A stretch of DNA of 64,000 bases from Myroides profundi (GCF_000833025.1 NZ_CP010817.1:3720001-3784000); one strand, 5' to 3'; shown: positions 1 through 8,216, numbered from the stretch's first letter. Numbers and translations are program-made. The notes: generated by a model from the sequence alone, not told the origin.

Positions 1-17
1 ATAAATATACAAAAGAA

Positions 18-413
18 TTATTTAATCATGTTTTTACTTTTATACGCCTGAATTCCAGCATATAGCCATGCAACAATGAACAATACTCCTCCTACAGGAG
101 TAATTGGACCAATAACTCTTAAGTCTATGGTTATCATATCTTTAAAGGTAAGAAGGTATATAGAACCGCAGAAAAACAATATTCCAAACAAAACCAGATA
201 CATAACTATTTTTTTAGCCTTGTCTGAAAATATTCCGCATATACCTATAAAAAGTAAAAAAAGTGCGTGGTACATTTGATAACGAACGCCTATTTCAAAA
301 GTAGCTACTTGAGCCTCTGTTACAACTTTCTTTAGACCATGAGCTCCAAAAGCCCCTAGCATAATACCAATTGCGCCGATTATAGCAGCTATAAATATAA
401 CTTTTCGTCCCAT
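18..413 (-). CDS. DUF423 family small membrane protein (YgdD/YwdK-like)
   Basis: This 131-residue protein is almost entirely hydrophobic, with about four predicted membrane helices. It has the N-terminal G-A-F-G-A-H-G-L-K motif (about residues 21-29) typical of DUF423/UPF0382 inner-membrane proteins. The length matches the family, so it looks complete. Its molecular function is unknown and I do not assign one. A good Bacteroidota -7 box, TATATTTG, lies on the minus strand at 426-433 just ahead of the ATG. It is transcribed away from the saccharopine dehydrogenase gene. Confidence 0.85.
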   Translation of the reverse strand: MGRKVIFIAAIIGAIGIMLGAFGAHGLKKVVTEAQVATFEIGVRYQMYHALFLLFIGICGIFSDKAKKIVMYLVLFGILFFCGSIYLLTFKDMITIDLRVIGPITPVGGVLFIVAWLYAGIQAYKSKNMIK

Positions 414-530
414 TTATTTTTCTTTCAAATATACAACTTATCAGACAAATAGCACATTAAAAATTTTGTAGAATTTTATCCATTTATTGAACTACTAATT
501 TTTGTATCTTGAAAAACCAACTAGAATATT

Positions 531-1886
531 ATGACAAAAGAAATTTTAATAGTAGGAGCAGGTAGATCCAGCTCTTCATTAATCAAGTATCTCTTGGACA
601 AATCAGACTCAGAGAACTTACACCTTACTATAGGGGATTTATCTCTAGAATCCGCTCAACAAAAAGCGATGAATCATCCTAATGCTACGGCTATCGCATT
701 TGACCTATTCAACGAAACAGAAAGACAAACCTTAGTACAGAAAGCAGACATTGTAGTCTCTATGTTACCTGCCATACATCACTTAGAACTAGCTAAAGAC
801 TGTGTGAGGTATAAAAAACACATGGTTACGGCATCTTACATCAACCCTACTATGCAAGAACTCAATGAGGAAGTAACTAAGAACAGCCTCATCTTCATGA
901 ACGAAATAGGCTTAGATCCAGGAATAGACCACATGAGTGCAATGAAAATCATACACGATATCGAAAGAAAAGGAGGTAAAGTCATCTCTTTTGAATCTTT
1001 CTGTGGTGGACTAATCGCTCCTGAATCTGACAACAATCTATGGAATTACAAATTCACTTGGAACCCTCGTAATGTAGTATTGGCAGGACAAGGTGGTGCA
1101 GCTAAATTCTTACAAGAAGGTCAATATAAATACATCCCTTACAACAAAGTATTTAGACGTACTGAGTTTTTAGATGTAGAAGGATATGGAAAGTTCGAAG
1201 CTTACGCTAATAGAGATTCTCTAAAATACAAAGATGTCTATGGACTTCGTGATGCTAAGACCATCTTTAGAGGTACAATCAGAAGAGTGGGATACTCTAG
1301 AGCTTGGAATCTTTTTGTAGAATTAGGAATAACAGATGATAGCTACACAATTGATAATTCTGAGGAGATGTCTTACAGAGAGTTTATCAACTCATACTTA
1401 CCCTACCACCCTACAGATACTGTAGAGACCAAACTAAGGTTAGCGCTAGGTATTGACCAAGATGATATTATATGGGACAAGCTGCTAGAGCTAGACTTAT
1501 TCAACCCAACTAAAAAAATAGGATTAAAGAAAGCGACTCCTGCGCAAATCTTAGAAAAGATACTGAGTGACTCTTGGTCACTGAGTCCAGAAGATAAAGA
1601 CATGATCGTGATGTATCACAAGATAGGATACGAACTACATGGACAGAATCACCAGATAGACTCTCGTATGGTCTGCATAGGAGATAATCAGATCTACACT
1701 GCTATGGCTAAGACAGTAGGTCTTCCCGTAGCCATCGCTACTCTAAAGATTCTAAAAGGAATCATCACTACACCAGGTGTACAGATGCCAATAGAAGAGG
1801 AAGTATATACTCCTATTCTAAAAGAATTAGAAGAGAATGGCATTCACTTTATAGAAGAAGAAGTTCCATATTCAGGATATAACTAA
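531..1886 (+). CDS. Saccharopine dehydrogenase family protein
   Basis: This 451-residue protein starts with a Rossmann dinucleotide-binding motif (ILIVGAGRSSSSL, residues 5-17) and carries the saccharopine dehydrogenase C-terminal domain, including NEIGLDPGIDHMSA at about residue 121. Family members of this size in Flavobacteriaceae are usually annotated as saccharopine dehydrogenase, which oxidises saccharopine to glutamate and aminoadipate semialdehyde in lysine degradation. The sequence does not fix the substrate. The gene is monocistronic: it is divergent from the DUF423 gene and ends at a strong hairpin terminator. Confidence 0.85.
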   Translation: MTKEILIVGAGRSSSSLIKYLLDKSDSENLHLTIGDLSLESAQQKAMNHPNATAIAFDLFNETERQTLVQKADIVVSMLPAIHHLELAKDCVRYKKHMVTASYINPTMQELNEEVTKNSLIFMNEIGLDPGIDHMSAMKIIHDIERKGGKVISFESFCGGLIAPESDNNLWNYKFTWNPRNVVLAGQGGAAKFLQEGQYKYIPYNKVFRRTEFLDVEGYGKFEAYANRDSLKYKDVYGLRDAKTIFRGTIRRVGYSRAWNLFVELGITDDSYTIDNSEEMSYREFINSYLPYHPTDTVETKLRLALGIDQDDIIWDKLLELDLFNPTKKIGLKKATPAQILEKILSDSWSLSPEDKDMIVMYHKIGYELHGQNHQIDSRMVCIGDNQIYTAMAKTVGLPVAIATLKILKGIITTPGVQMPIEEEVYTPILKELEENGIHFIEEEVPYSGYN

Positions 1887-1888
1887 CT

Positions 1889-1917
1889 AAAAAAGCTCCG
1901 ATAGTGGAGCTTTTTTT
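1889..1917 (+). terminator. Intrinsic terminator after saccharopine dehydrogenase
   Basis: The stem AAAAGCTCC/GGAGCTTTT with a 6-nt loop is followed by a T-run and lies a few bases after the stop codon. Confidence 0.85.
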
Positions 1918-1925
1918 ACTATATC

Positions 1926-3611
1926 TTATTTCGGGATAGAACTAATTAATCCTTTTGTGTACGCAGTCTTAGGGTGAGCATACAACTCATCTGCCTCGCC
2001 TATCTCCTCTATCTTACCTTTATTCATCACCATCACCTGATCAGACATATACTTGACTACAGACAGATCATGAGATATAAATATATAAGTAAAGTTATAC
2101 TTATCCTTCAAATCGTTTAGTAGATTCAGCACCTGAGCTTGTACAGATATGTCTAATGCAGACACAGACTCATCGCAGATAATCAGTTTAGGTTGTACCG
2201 CTATCGTCCTAGCGATACCGATACGCTGTCTCTGTCCTCCAGAGAACTCATGTGGATAACGGTTAAATACAGATTCGTCTAACCCCACTCGGTATAGTAT
2301 TTCTATTACTCTCTCCTTTCTATCCGCATCACTACTTCCTATCTTGTGTACTTTCATAGGTTCTAGAATAGCTTCTCCTACAGTCAGACGAGGGTTTAAA
2401 GACGAATACGGATCTTGGAATATAATCTGTATATCTTTTCTAAACACCCTAAACGCTTTAGAAGAAAGCTTCGTGATGTCTTGACCTTTATAGAATATCT
2501 GCCCTTTAGTAGCTCTATCGAGTTGTAGGATGACATTGCCTAATGTAGATTTACCACATCCACTCTCACCTACTAGTCCAAGTGTCTCACCTTCATATAC
2601 ATTAAAACTAATATCTTGTAATGCGTGGAATACACCTTTTTTAAATAGTCCTCCGTTAATGACATAATCCTTAAACACATTCCTAATCTCTAGCAACGGA
2701 GCATTACTATATAACTTTTCTAATCTATCTTTTCTATCCTCAGTAGTCACCACATCTCTAACCACCTTATTGTTCAGAAAGTCTCCTATCGTAGACAGTC
2801 TTTTTAATCGCTCTGTAAGAGAAGGTCTTGACGCTACTAAGGCTTTAGTATACATATCTTCTGGATCGTTAAACACTTCTGTTGACTTTCCTTGTTCTAC
2901 GATATCCCCTTTATACATCACTAGAATACGGTCACTGATAGACGACACTAGATTCAGATCATGAGAGATAAATAAGATACTCATCTTATTATCGCGCTGT
3001 AAATCTTTTAGTAGATTAATGATTTCGTTTTGCACAGTAACATCTAATGCTGTCGTAGGCTCATCCGCTATCAGTAGCTTAGGCTTACACGCTACAGCCA
3101 TTGCGATCATGACTCTTTGCTTTTGTCCACCAGAGATTTGGTGAGGATATTTAGTATAAACTTGATTAGGATTAGGCAGTTTAACTCTATCAAAAAGGCG
3201 CAACACCTCTTCTCTTAAAGCCTTTCCCCTGAGCGAAGTATGCTCTCGAAGTATCTCAGCTACCTGTTCGCCACAAGTAATAGAAGGATTTAGAGCACTC
3301 ATCGGCTCCTGAAATATCATAGATATCAGAGCTCCACGCAACAGTCGGAACTCACTATCTGTATTATGCGTAATATCTTTTCCTTCAAACACGATATTAC
3401 CCGAGCTAATACGAGATATCTCTCGAGGCAATAGCCCCATTAATGCAAGTGATGCAACTGACTTACCAGAACCCGACTCTCCTACTACACCAAGAATCTC
3501 GTTAGCATAGATATCAAAAGAACTCCTTTTGATAATAGTATTCCAAGATTTCTCTTTCAGAAAATCGATTTGTAAATCCTTTACAGATAATATAGGTATA
3601 TCTTCTTTCAT
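1926..3611 (-). CDS. ABC transporter ATPase with two fused nucleotide-binding domains (peptide/nickel type, YejF-like)
   Basis: Two complete ABC ATPase domains are fused in 561 residues. The first has Walker A GESGSGKS near residue 44, signature ISGGQKQR near 160 and Walker B LLIADEP. The second has GESGCGKST near 350 and signature FSGGQRQR near 456. Linker segments resemble the oligopeptide/dipeptide C-terminal extensions of DppD/DppF, so this should energise an oligopeptide-type importer in which one polypeptide replaces the usual ATPase pair. No permease or binding-protein gene is adjacent, so the partners lie elsewhere. A TAnnTTTG-like box is at 3642-3649. Confidence 0.9.
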   Translation of the reverse strand: MKEDIPILSVKDLQIDFLKEKSWNTIIKRSSFDIYANEILGVVGESGSGKSVASLALMGLLPREISRISSGNIVFEGKDITHNTDSEFRLLRGALISMIFQEPMSALNPSITCGEQVAEILREHTSLRGKALREEVLRLFDRVKLPNPNQVYTKYPHQISGGQKQRVMIAMAVACKPKLLIADEPTTALDVTVQNEIINLLKDLQRDNKMSILFISHDLNLVSSISDRILVMYKGDIVEQGKSTEVFNDPEDMYTKALVASRPSLTERLKRLSTIGDFLNNKVVRDVVTTEDRKDRLEKLYSNAPLLEIRNVFKDYVINGGLFKKGVFHALQDISFNVYEGETLGLVGESGCGKSTLGNVILQLDRATKGQIFYKGQDITKLSSKAFRVFRKDIQIIFQDPYSSLNPRLTVGEAILEPMKVHKIGSSDADRKERVIEILYRVGLDESVFNRYPHEFSGGQRQRIGIARTIAVQPKLIICDESVSALDISVQAQVLNLLNDLKDKYNFTYIFISHDLSVVKYMSDQVMVMNKGKIEEIGEADELYAHPKTAYTKGLISSIPK

Positions 3612-3737
3612 TTTTTATATTCAGTACGATCACTAGAATAACAAAAATATATAATAATTGTGATATAGTATAAGCTATCTAATAAACTAATTAAACATCT
3701 ATACTATACCACAATTTTTACAGAATATACGGACATA

Positions 3738-4187
3738 CTACGCTACTTTTACTTGGTCATATTCCTTGACTAACGTAACGATAGTAGGAGTTTTTTCTTT
3801 AAAATTTGCAAACATTGGGCAAGCTGATTTCACAGCATCTAGCCATTCTTTTAGCAACACTATAGATGCCTCAGAAGTAGGTTTTACGATTACATCTACT
3901 CTGTTGAAGTGGTCTAAGCTATCCTTTTCGAAGCCCTCTCCTTTTATCACACCAGACACTTCTATCTGAATAGATTTTAGATCTAACCCCAATGTATTAC
4001 CGATTAATTTCCCCACTGCGTGGATACTACCTGCTAGCTTAGCTAATAATAACTCTGCAGAGTTCGCATTCACGTCTCTTACTAATTCTCTTCCATCTTT
4101 CACTGTGAAAGAGTAGTTGGCTGTTTTTACAGCGAATTGTTGTTCTCTTACTGAGAAGCCCAACACTTTTAAAACTTTACTTTCCAT
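3738..4187 (-). CDS. OsmC-like protein with only one of the two family cysteines
   Basis: The 149-residue sequence has the OsmC/Ohr layout: an N-terminal beta region, a central helix (ELLLAKLAGSIHAVGKLI), a second helix, and a C-terminal CPMFANF motif matching the second conserved Cys-Pro. Classical OsmC/Ohr peroxidases have another cysteine at the start of the central helix; here that position reads LAGSIHA with no Cys. Peroxidase chemistry as in OsmC is therefore doubtful. The gene is preceded on the same strand by two micro-ORFs, each with a terminator-like hairpin, which may form its leader. Confidence 0.8.
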   Translation of the reverse strand: MESKVLKVLGFSVREQQFAVKTANYSFTVKDGRELVRDVNANSAELLLAKLAGSIHAVGKLIGNTLGLDLKSIQIEVSGVIKGEGFEKDSLDHFNRVDVIVKPTSEASIVLLKEWLDAVKSACPMFANFKEKTPTIVTLVKEYDQVKVA

Positions 4188-4222
4188 TCTTTTAATTATT
4201 TATAAAATTGACATTATACAAA

Positions 4223-4255
4223 AAGGTCCCTTCAGCTATCTGCCAAAAGGACCTT
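4223..4255 (-). terminator. Terminator-like hairpin between micro-ORF B and the OsmC-like gene
   Basis: The stem AAGGTCC/GGACCTT is followed on the minus strand by a run of T. It lies 33 nt after the micro-ORF B stop and about 35 nt before the OsmC-like start, so it could terminate micro-ORF B or attenuate the OsmC-like gene. Confidence 0.7.
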
Positions 4256-4287
4256 CTTATTTATTCTTAACTATAAAAATAGTATAA

Positions 4288-4392
4288 TCAAAACAAGCTA
4301 TCTCTCTTGGCTACGTATGTATACATCGAACGCTTAGGAAAACAAATTTCCTTATACGATGTTGACGTTAATAGATTATAGACTAAATTCAT
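4288..4392 (-). CDS. Micro-ORF B (34 aa), candidate small protein or leader peptide
   Basis: ATG to TGA encodes 34 residues beginning MNLVYNLLTSTSYKEICF. It shares a pattern with micro-ORF A just upstream: Met-x-x-(Ile/Val)-Tyr-(Ser/Asn) at the start, then a cysteine, then Phe-x-Lys-(Lys/Arg)-(Asn/Ser) and a Val four residues on. Both starts are preceded by AGTA. It begins about 28 nt after the hairpin that follows A and is itself followed by a hairpin. No database family was recognised. Shared pattern and context argue for a real peptide, but translation is unproven. Confidence 0.45.
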   Translation of the reverse strand: MNLVYNLLTSTSYKEICFPKRSMYTYVAKRDSLF

Positions 4393-4426
4393 TACTTTAT
4401 TTTTATATGTTTCTTTCTTAAAAAAA

Positions 4427-4456
4427 ATAAGCCCCTGTGAGGTACAGAGGCTTATT
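4427..4456 (-). terminator. Terminator-like hairpin between micro-ORFs A and B
   Basis: The stem AATAAGCC/GGCTTATT has an inner CTGT/ACAG stem and is followed on the minus strand by seven or more T. It lies 31 nt after micro-ORF A stops. Confidence 0.75.
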
Positions 4457-4487
4457 ATATATCTTTATCATTATCCAAAAGACAGCT

Positions 4488-4565
4488 CTATACCATAAAC
4501 GATGCATTCTTCTTAGAGAATACACATTTTGTTGAATAAACCATATTTGAATAAATTTTCTGCAT
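4488..4565 (-). CDS. Micro-ORF A (25 aa), candidate small protein or leader peptide
   Basis: ATG to TAG encodes 25 residues beginning MQKIYSNMVYSTKCVFSKKN. It has its own well-formed Bacteroidota promoter (CTTG, 20 nt, TAATTTTG) directly upstream and an intrinsic terminator downstream, making a complete miniature transcription unit. Its residue pattern resembles micro-ORF B. Function is unknown; it could be a leader peptide for the OsmC-like gene or a free small protein. It is too short for normal gene callers. Confidence 0.5.
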   Translation of the reverse strand: MQKIYSNMVYSTKCVFSKKNASFMV

Positions 4566-4586
4566 TACTATTTCCTTATTTGAAGT

Positions 4587-4618
4587 CAAAATTAGAAAAA
4601 AATTATTTTAACAACAAG
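4587..4618 (-). promoter_or_regulatory. Bacteroidota-type promoter of the micro-ORF region
   Basis: On the minus strand, CTTG at 4618-4615 is followed after 20 nt by TAATTTTG at 4594-4587, a full match to TAnnTTTG. Transcription would start about 15 nt before micro-ORF A. The promoter lies in the gap after the exonuclease stop codon. Confidence 0.7.
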
Positions 4619-4650
4619 CACTAACCAATGTTTTTTAATATTTCTTTAAC

Positions 4651-5364
4651 TTAAACAGAAAATATCTCGCTCTGACTTAATAGTTCCTCACGCTTAAATC
4701 TCAGCAAAACCTGTGCCACTGCTACCACATCTTTCTCACAATACACGATAATTCTGTCAATATCTTTATCTTCATAATACACCTTAGCCACCTCACTCCC
4801 GTCTATATCGTCTTTAGGCGAGGGTATACCTAATATTCTAGTCAAAAGCCTTAAAGATGTAAAATTTTTATAATCTCCTATCTTCCACATTTCCATGGTA
4901 TCTAGATGATTTACTTCCCACGGTTTTTTCCCAATAATACACAGTTTGTTGGGGATTTTTACCTCATTTATCAACATCCGCCTCACAACAAAGGGGATAT
5001 CAAATTCCTTAATATTATGCCCACATAGAACGCGAGTAGGATCATTAAAATATTCGTCTATTAAATTAGAAAATTCTTGCAACAGATGGCGTTCCTCTCC
5101 TGCAAAGGATTTGACCCTAAACTGTCTATCTCCATTCTTATAGGTGAAATAACCTACTGAGATACACACCACCTTACCGAACTCTGCCCAAATACCTGCA
5201 CGTTCATAAAACTCCGCTGCAGTCTGTCCATCCCTTCTCTGATATGCTGTCTTACTATCAAATAGATCTTGCATCTCCTCATCTAGGTCATTAAAAGCAG
5301 GCACTTCAGGCACTGTCTCAATATCAAAAAAGAGTAGGCTATCTAGCATCACATTTCTAAGCAT
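4651..5364 (-). CDS. Predicted 3'-5' exonuclease of the PolB-like exonuclease family
   Basis: The 237-residue protein carries the three DEDDy exonuclease motifs: Exo I LFFDIETVPE (about residues 11-20), Exo II HNIKEFDIPF (about 115), and Exo III YCEKDVVAV near residue 209. This matches the DNA_pol_B_exo2 family, stand-alone relatives of the proofreading domain of B-family polymerases. A role in DNA or RNA end trimming is expected from the family. It follows the hydrolase gene by 3 nt on the same strand, so the two are probably cotranscribed. Confidence 0.88.
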   Translation of the reverse strand: MLRNVMLDSLLFFDIETVPEVPAFNDLDEEMQDLFDSKTAYQRRDGQTAAEFYERAGIWAEFGKVVCISVGYFTYKNGDRQFRVKSFAGEERHLLQEFSNLIDEYFNDPTRVLCGHNIKEFDIPFVVRRMLINEVKIPNKLCIIGKKPWEVNHLDTMEMWKIGDYKNFTSLRLLTRILGIPSPKDDIDGSEVAKVYYEDKDIDRIIVYCEKDVVAVAQVLLRFKREELLSQSEIFSV

Positions 5365-5367
5365 AAC

Positions 5368-6525
5368 TTATTTCCTTTGGTTCAACATATTATAAGCCTC
5401 ATCGATATAAGTATATAGATCGTTACTATGAGGGTCTTCCTCAGTCTGTAATCCTTTCAAGTGTCCTAGACGCACAATGATTACATTATCCTTAGGAGAC
5501 ACGATCACGAACTGTCCTAAATGACCTCGCATATAGAAGAAATCTTGTCCCTTGTGATTCACTAACCACCAACCATAGCCATACTCAGGCGCATCTTTAA
5601 AACGTGGGGTAACAGACTTTCTAATAAATGCGCTATCTAATATCTTATCACCGTTCCACAACCCCTCGTCTTTATACAACTTACCAAACCTAGCAAAATC
5701 ACGTGCATTACTCGTAAAACAACAGTATGACTTCTCTACCCCATCTCCTTCATGGTCTATCTGCCATAACGCTGGATTCTCTGCTCCCATAGGCTTCCAG
5801 AAATGTTCTGATATATAATCCGTCATATACTTACCAGTAGCTTTCTCTAACACCATCGTCAATAGCTCTGTATCTCCACTTTTATAAATAAACTCTTGTC
5901 CAGGCTTATCCTTTATCTCTAAGCCTAGCATTACATTTCTCAGATCTTTATCAAAATAAGCTCTCGTCACCACTGAGAATGGACTGTAATATGCCTCATC
6001 CCAATCTAACCCTGATGCCATAGAAGACAGATCTCCTACAGTTAATTCATCTTTATACTTCCCTTTTAACTCTGGTAAAAATTCTATTACCTTCTGATCT
6101 AAACTCTTGATCTCACCTCTCTGTAATGCCTTACCTAAGGCAGCAGATACGATACTCTTAGCCATCGAGAAGGAGTTGGTATAAGAGTCCTTTCCATACC
6201 CGTCATAATAAGCCTCGTAGAAGATACTATCATTCTTGATGACTAAATAAGCTATAGACTCTAGTTCTTTATGGGTATTCTCTAAGTTATCACTTGCTTT
6301 TATAGTATTATAATCCTTCGTGAATGCCCACGGCTGTCCTACATTATTCTTAATCTCCCTAGTCGGAAAATATTTATAATCATCTAAGAATGCTGTCTTA
6401 TATCCATTAAAGTATATGGTACGTACCGCCGTAAAGAGGTAATCCACTTTAAATATATACATCAGTGCTACTACCAGTGCTATCAAAATCACTAGCCACT
6501 TCAGAACTTTCTTTAATACCTTCAT
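5368..6525 (-). CDS. Serine hydrolase of the beta-lactamase/penicillin-binding-protein-like family
   Basis: An N-terminal membrane helix (about residues 8-25) is followed by a class C beta-lactamase-like domain. The SxxK nucleophile motif is SMAK in NSFSMAKSIVSA (about residue 120), a Tyr-x-Ser occurs in FIYKSGDTEL, and the third motif is HLG in MRGHLGQF near the C-terminus. Length 385 is normal for the family. Members act as esterases or peptidases as often as beta-lactamases, so resistance should not be inferred. It is the first gene of a two-gene unit with the exonuclease. Confidence 0.87.
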   Translation of the reverse strand: MKVLKKVLKWLVILIALVVALMYIFKVDYLFTAVRTIYFNGYKTAFLDDYKYFPTREIKNNVGQPWAFTKDYNTIKASDNLENTHKELESIAYLVIKNDSIFYEAYYDGYGKDSYTNSFSMAKSIVSAALGKALQRGEIKSLDQKVIEFLPELKGKYKDELTVGDLSSMASGLDWDEAYYSPFSVVTRAYFDKDLRNVMLGLEIKDKPGQEFIYKSGDTELLTMVLEKATGKYMTDYISEHFWKPMGAENPALWQIDHEGDGVEKSYCCFTSNARDFARFGKLYKDEGLWNGDKILDSAFIRKSVTPRFKDAPEYGYGWWLVNHKGQDFFYMRGHLGQFVIVSPKDNVIIVRLGHLKGLQTEEDPHSNDLYTYIDEAYNMLNQRK

Positions 6526-6620
6526 AATAGTTTAAATAATTGGTTCCTATAAATTTAGAAAAATAAATCACTTCTTTAACGGTTATTTTTAATAACACCT
6601 TTTAATATGATTACATCACG

Positions 6621-6820
6621 ATGACTCTATTTGGAGTATTTGGCTATTAATTACCTTTTTGACCTATTATGGAGTTCTACAAATAACACAATCCACTCTA
6701 TATCAACACTTCTTATTTATTAATATAAATTCTGTTCGGATAGTGTTCGAAAACACCTAGCAAATACAAGGGTTAAGAGATGTTTTTGCGAACTGTACTA
6801 ATTCTCTACCCGAACCATCT
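6621..6820 (+). repeat. Dispersed intergenic element, copy 1 (candidate structured RNA)
   Basis: This segment shares long blocks with 46682-46862 on the opposite strand: ATGACTCTATTTG at its start, CTTTTTGACcTATtATGGAG at 6655-6674, and a nearly collinear 87-nt block at 6734-6820 ending CTCTACCCGAACCATCT. A hairpin at 6743-6756 (GTGTT, CGAA, AACAC) is kept in the other copy by compensating changes. It contains no credible ORF. It lies upstream of the O-methyltransferase promoter. It may be a noncoding RNA or a non-autonomous repeat. Confidence 0.75.
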
Positions 6821-6903
6821 ATACAGTAGAACTACAGTACATATCGCTATTTACAGTCTAAGCAAACTCTAAATAGACTAATAATCATAAAATTATAGGA
6901 GTA

Positions 6904-6935
6904 TTTGGTCAACGTTCAATCTAGGATTATATTTG
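6904..6935 (+). promoter_or_regulatory. Promoter of the O-methyltransferase gene
   Basis: TTTG at 6904-6907, a 20-nt spacer and TATATTTG at 6928-6935 give a full Bacteroidota match. The predicted start is about 6942, leaving a leader of about 23 nt. Confidence 0.8.
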
Positions 6936-6964
6936 TGCCTTTAATTATTACTTGAATTTCGATT

Positions 6965-7606
6965 ATGCATTTTATATCACCAGAGTTAGAGGATTATGCG
7001 GCAAGACACTCAGAAAATGAGCCTGAGTTATTAGCCAAACTAGATAAAGAAACGTACCAAAAAGTACTACAGCCTAGAATGCTGAGTGGTCACTTCCAAG
7101 GTCGTTTTTTGAGTATGATCTCTAAGCTAGTTAACCCTCAGCACATATTAGAGGTAGGTACATTCACTGGATATGCTACACTATCACTAGCAGAAGGACT
7201 GAGAGCTGATGGTACTATTGATACGATAGATGTAAATGAAGAGTTAGTAGACTTTCAACGAAAATACTTCGATATGTCTGACTATGGGCATCAGATCACC
7301 CAACACTTAGGTAGTGCATTGGACATCATTCCTACTTTAGATAAGAAGTTTGATCTAGTGTTTCTAGATGCAGATAAAAAGAATTACACAAACTACTTTC
7401 ACCTAATCATCGAGAAGATGAATAAGGGAGGAATCATCCTATCTGACAATGTTCTGTGGTCAGGTAAGGTAGTAGAAGATATCAAATGGAATGATAGAGC
7501 TACCCTAGAGATCGATCAGTATAATAAATTACTGAAAGATGATCCTCGTGTAGAGACGATACTATTACCGATCAGAGATGGACTTACAGTATCAAGAGTA
7601 CGATAA
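6965..7606 (+). CDS. Class I SAM-dependent O-methyltransferase (caffeoyl-CoA OMT-like family 3)
   Basis: The 213-residue protein has the SAM-binding motif I LEVGTFTGYATLSLAEGL (about residues 61-78), an acidic motif II (IDTIDVNEEL) and the metal-site motif DLVFLDADKKNY (about 130-141) of the Methyltransf_3 family. Such enzymes methylate a hydroxyl using SAM and a divalent metal. The natural substrate in Bacteroidota is not established. The gene stands alone and ends at a terminator shared with the convergent PAP2 gene. Confidence 0.87.
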   Translation: MHFISPELEDYAARHSENEPELLAKLDKETYQKVLQPRMLSGHFQGRFLSMISKLVNPQHILEVGTFTGYATLSLAEGLRADGTIDTIDVNEELVDFQRKYFDMSDYGHQITQHLGSALDIIPTLDKKFDLVFLDADKKNYTNYFHLIIEKMNKGGIILSDNVLWSGKVVEDIKWNDRATLEIDQYNKLLKDDPRVETILLPIRDGLTVSRVR

Positions 7607-7608
7607 CA

Positions 7609-7643
7609 AAAAAGGCTTAGAATCTATATTCTAAGCCTTTTTT
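7609..7643. terminator. Bidirectional terminator between O-methyltransferase and PAP2 genes
   Basis: The long stem AAAAGGCTTAGAAT/ATTCTAAGCCTTTT with a short loop is flanked by A and T runs, so it can serve both converging genes. Confidence 0.88.
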
Positions 7644-7652
7644 TAATGTCAG

Positions 7653-8216
7653 TTAGACTAACTTATATTTCTTCTCTACCCATTTAAATCCTTGGTAGAA
7701 TAATGTTCCTGAGATAAGTCCTGCACACATTCCTACGAAAATGTCTATAGGGAAATGCAATGACAAGTAGATTCTACTATATGCAAATACGAGTGGGAAT
7801 ATAAATACTAAAAACGCGTACTTATAATATCTTCTCAATATTAAGAATAAGAACAGCATCGTCGCAGTAGAGTTAGAAGCATGTCCTGAGAAGAAACTCA
7901 GTGAGCTACTGCACTTCACTACTCTAAGCATAGCTCTGATGTCCTCCGTATTACACGGTCTAGGGCGAGCTACTGCACTTTTGACTAGATTAGTAAACTG
8001 ATCTGTGAACGCGATAAGTCCTGCTATGAACAGTAGGATAATACCCAATGTTTTTAGCGATACTTTCTTATATACTAGATAAAGTAATAAGAGATAGAAC
8101 GGAAGCCAGTTAAACTGCTTCGTGATAAATAACCAAAATGGGTCAAATGTAGGAGTACCTAAGTTGTTTAAGAACAGCATTAGTTCCTTATCCCACTGCA
8201 CAATTGTTTCTAACAT
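7653..8216 (-). CDS. PAP2-family membrane phosphatase
   Basis: This 187-residue protein has five to six predicted membrane helices and the three phosphatidic-acid-phosphatase motifs: KSAVARPRP (about residues 75-83), SFFSGHAS (about 107-114) and SRIYLSLHFPID (about 146-157). These supply the catalytic His pair and Arg. Related enzymes dephosphorylate undecaprenyl pyrophosphate or phosphatidylglycerol phosphate; which applies is not clear. Its ATG overlaps the tatA stop codon by one base (TAATG), indicating translational coupling. Confidence 0.88.
   Translation of the reverse strand: MLETIVQWDKELMLFLNNLGTPTFDPFWLFITKQFNWLPFYLLLLYLVYKKVSLKTLGIILLFIAGLIAFTDQFTNLVKSAVARPRPCNTEDIRAMLRVVKCSSSLSFFSGHASNSTATMLFLFLILRRYYKYAFLVFIFPLVFAYSRIYLSLHFPIDIFVGMCAGLISGTLFYQGFKWVEKKYKLV

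Noticed and set aside
5368-6525. Possible beta-lactam resistance gene
   Set aside because: It has SxxK and HxG motifs but belongs to the broad serine-hydrolase family with an N-terminal anchor; no feature points to true beta-lactamase activity.
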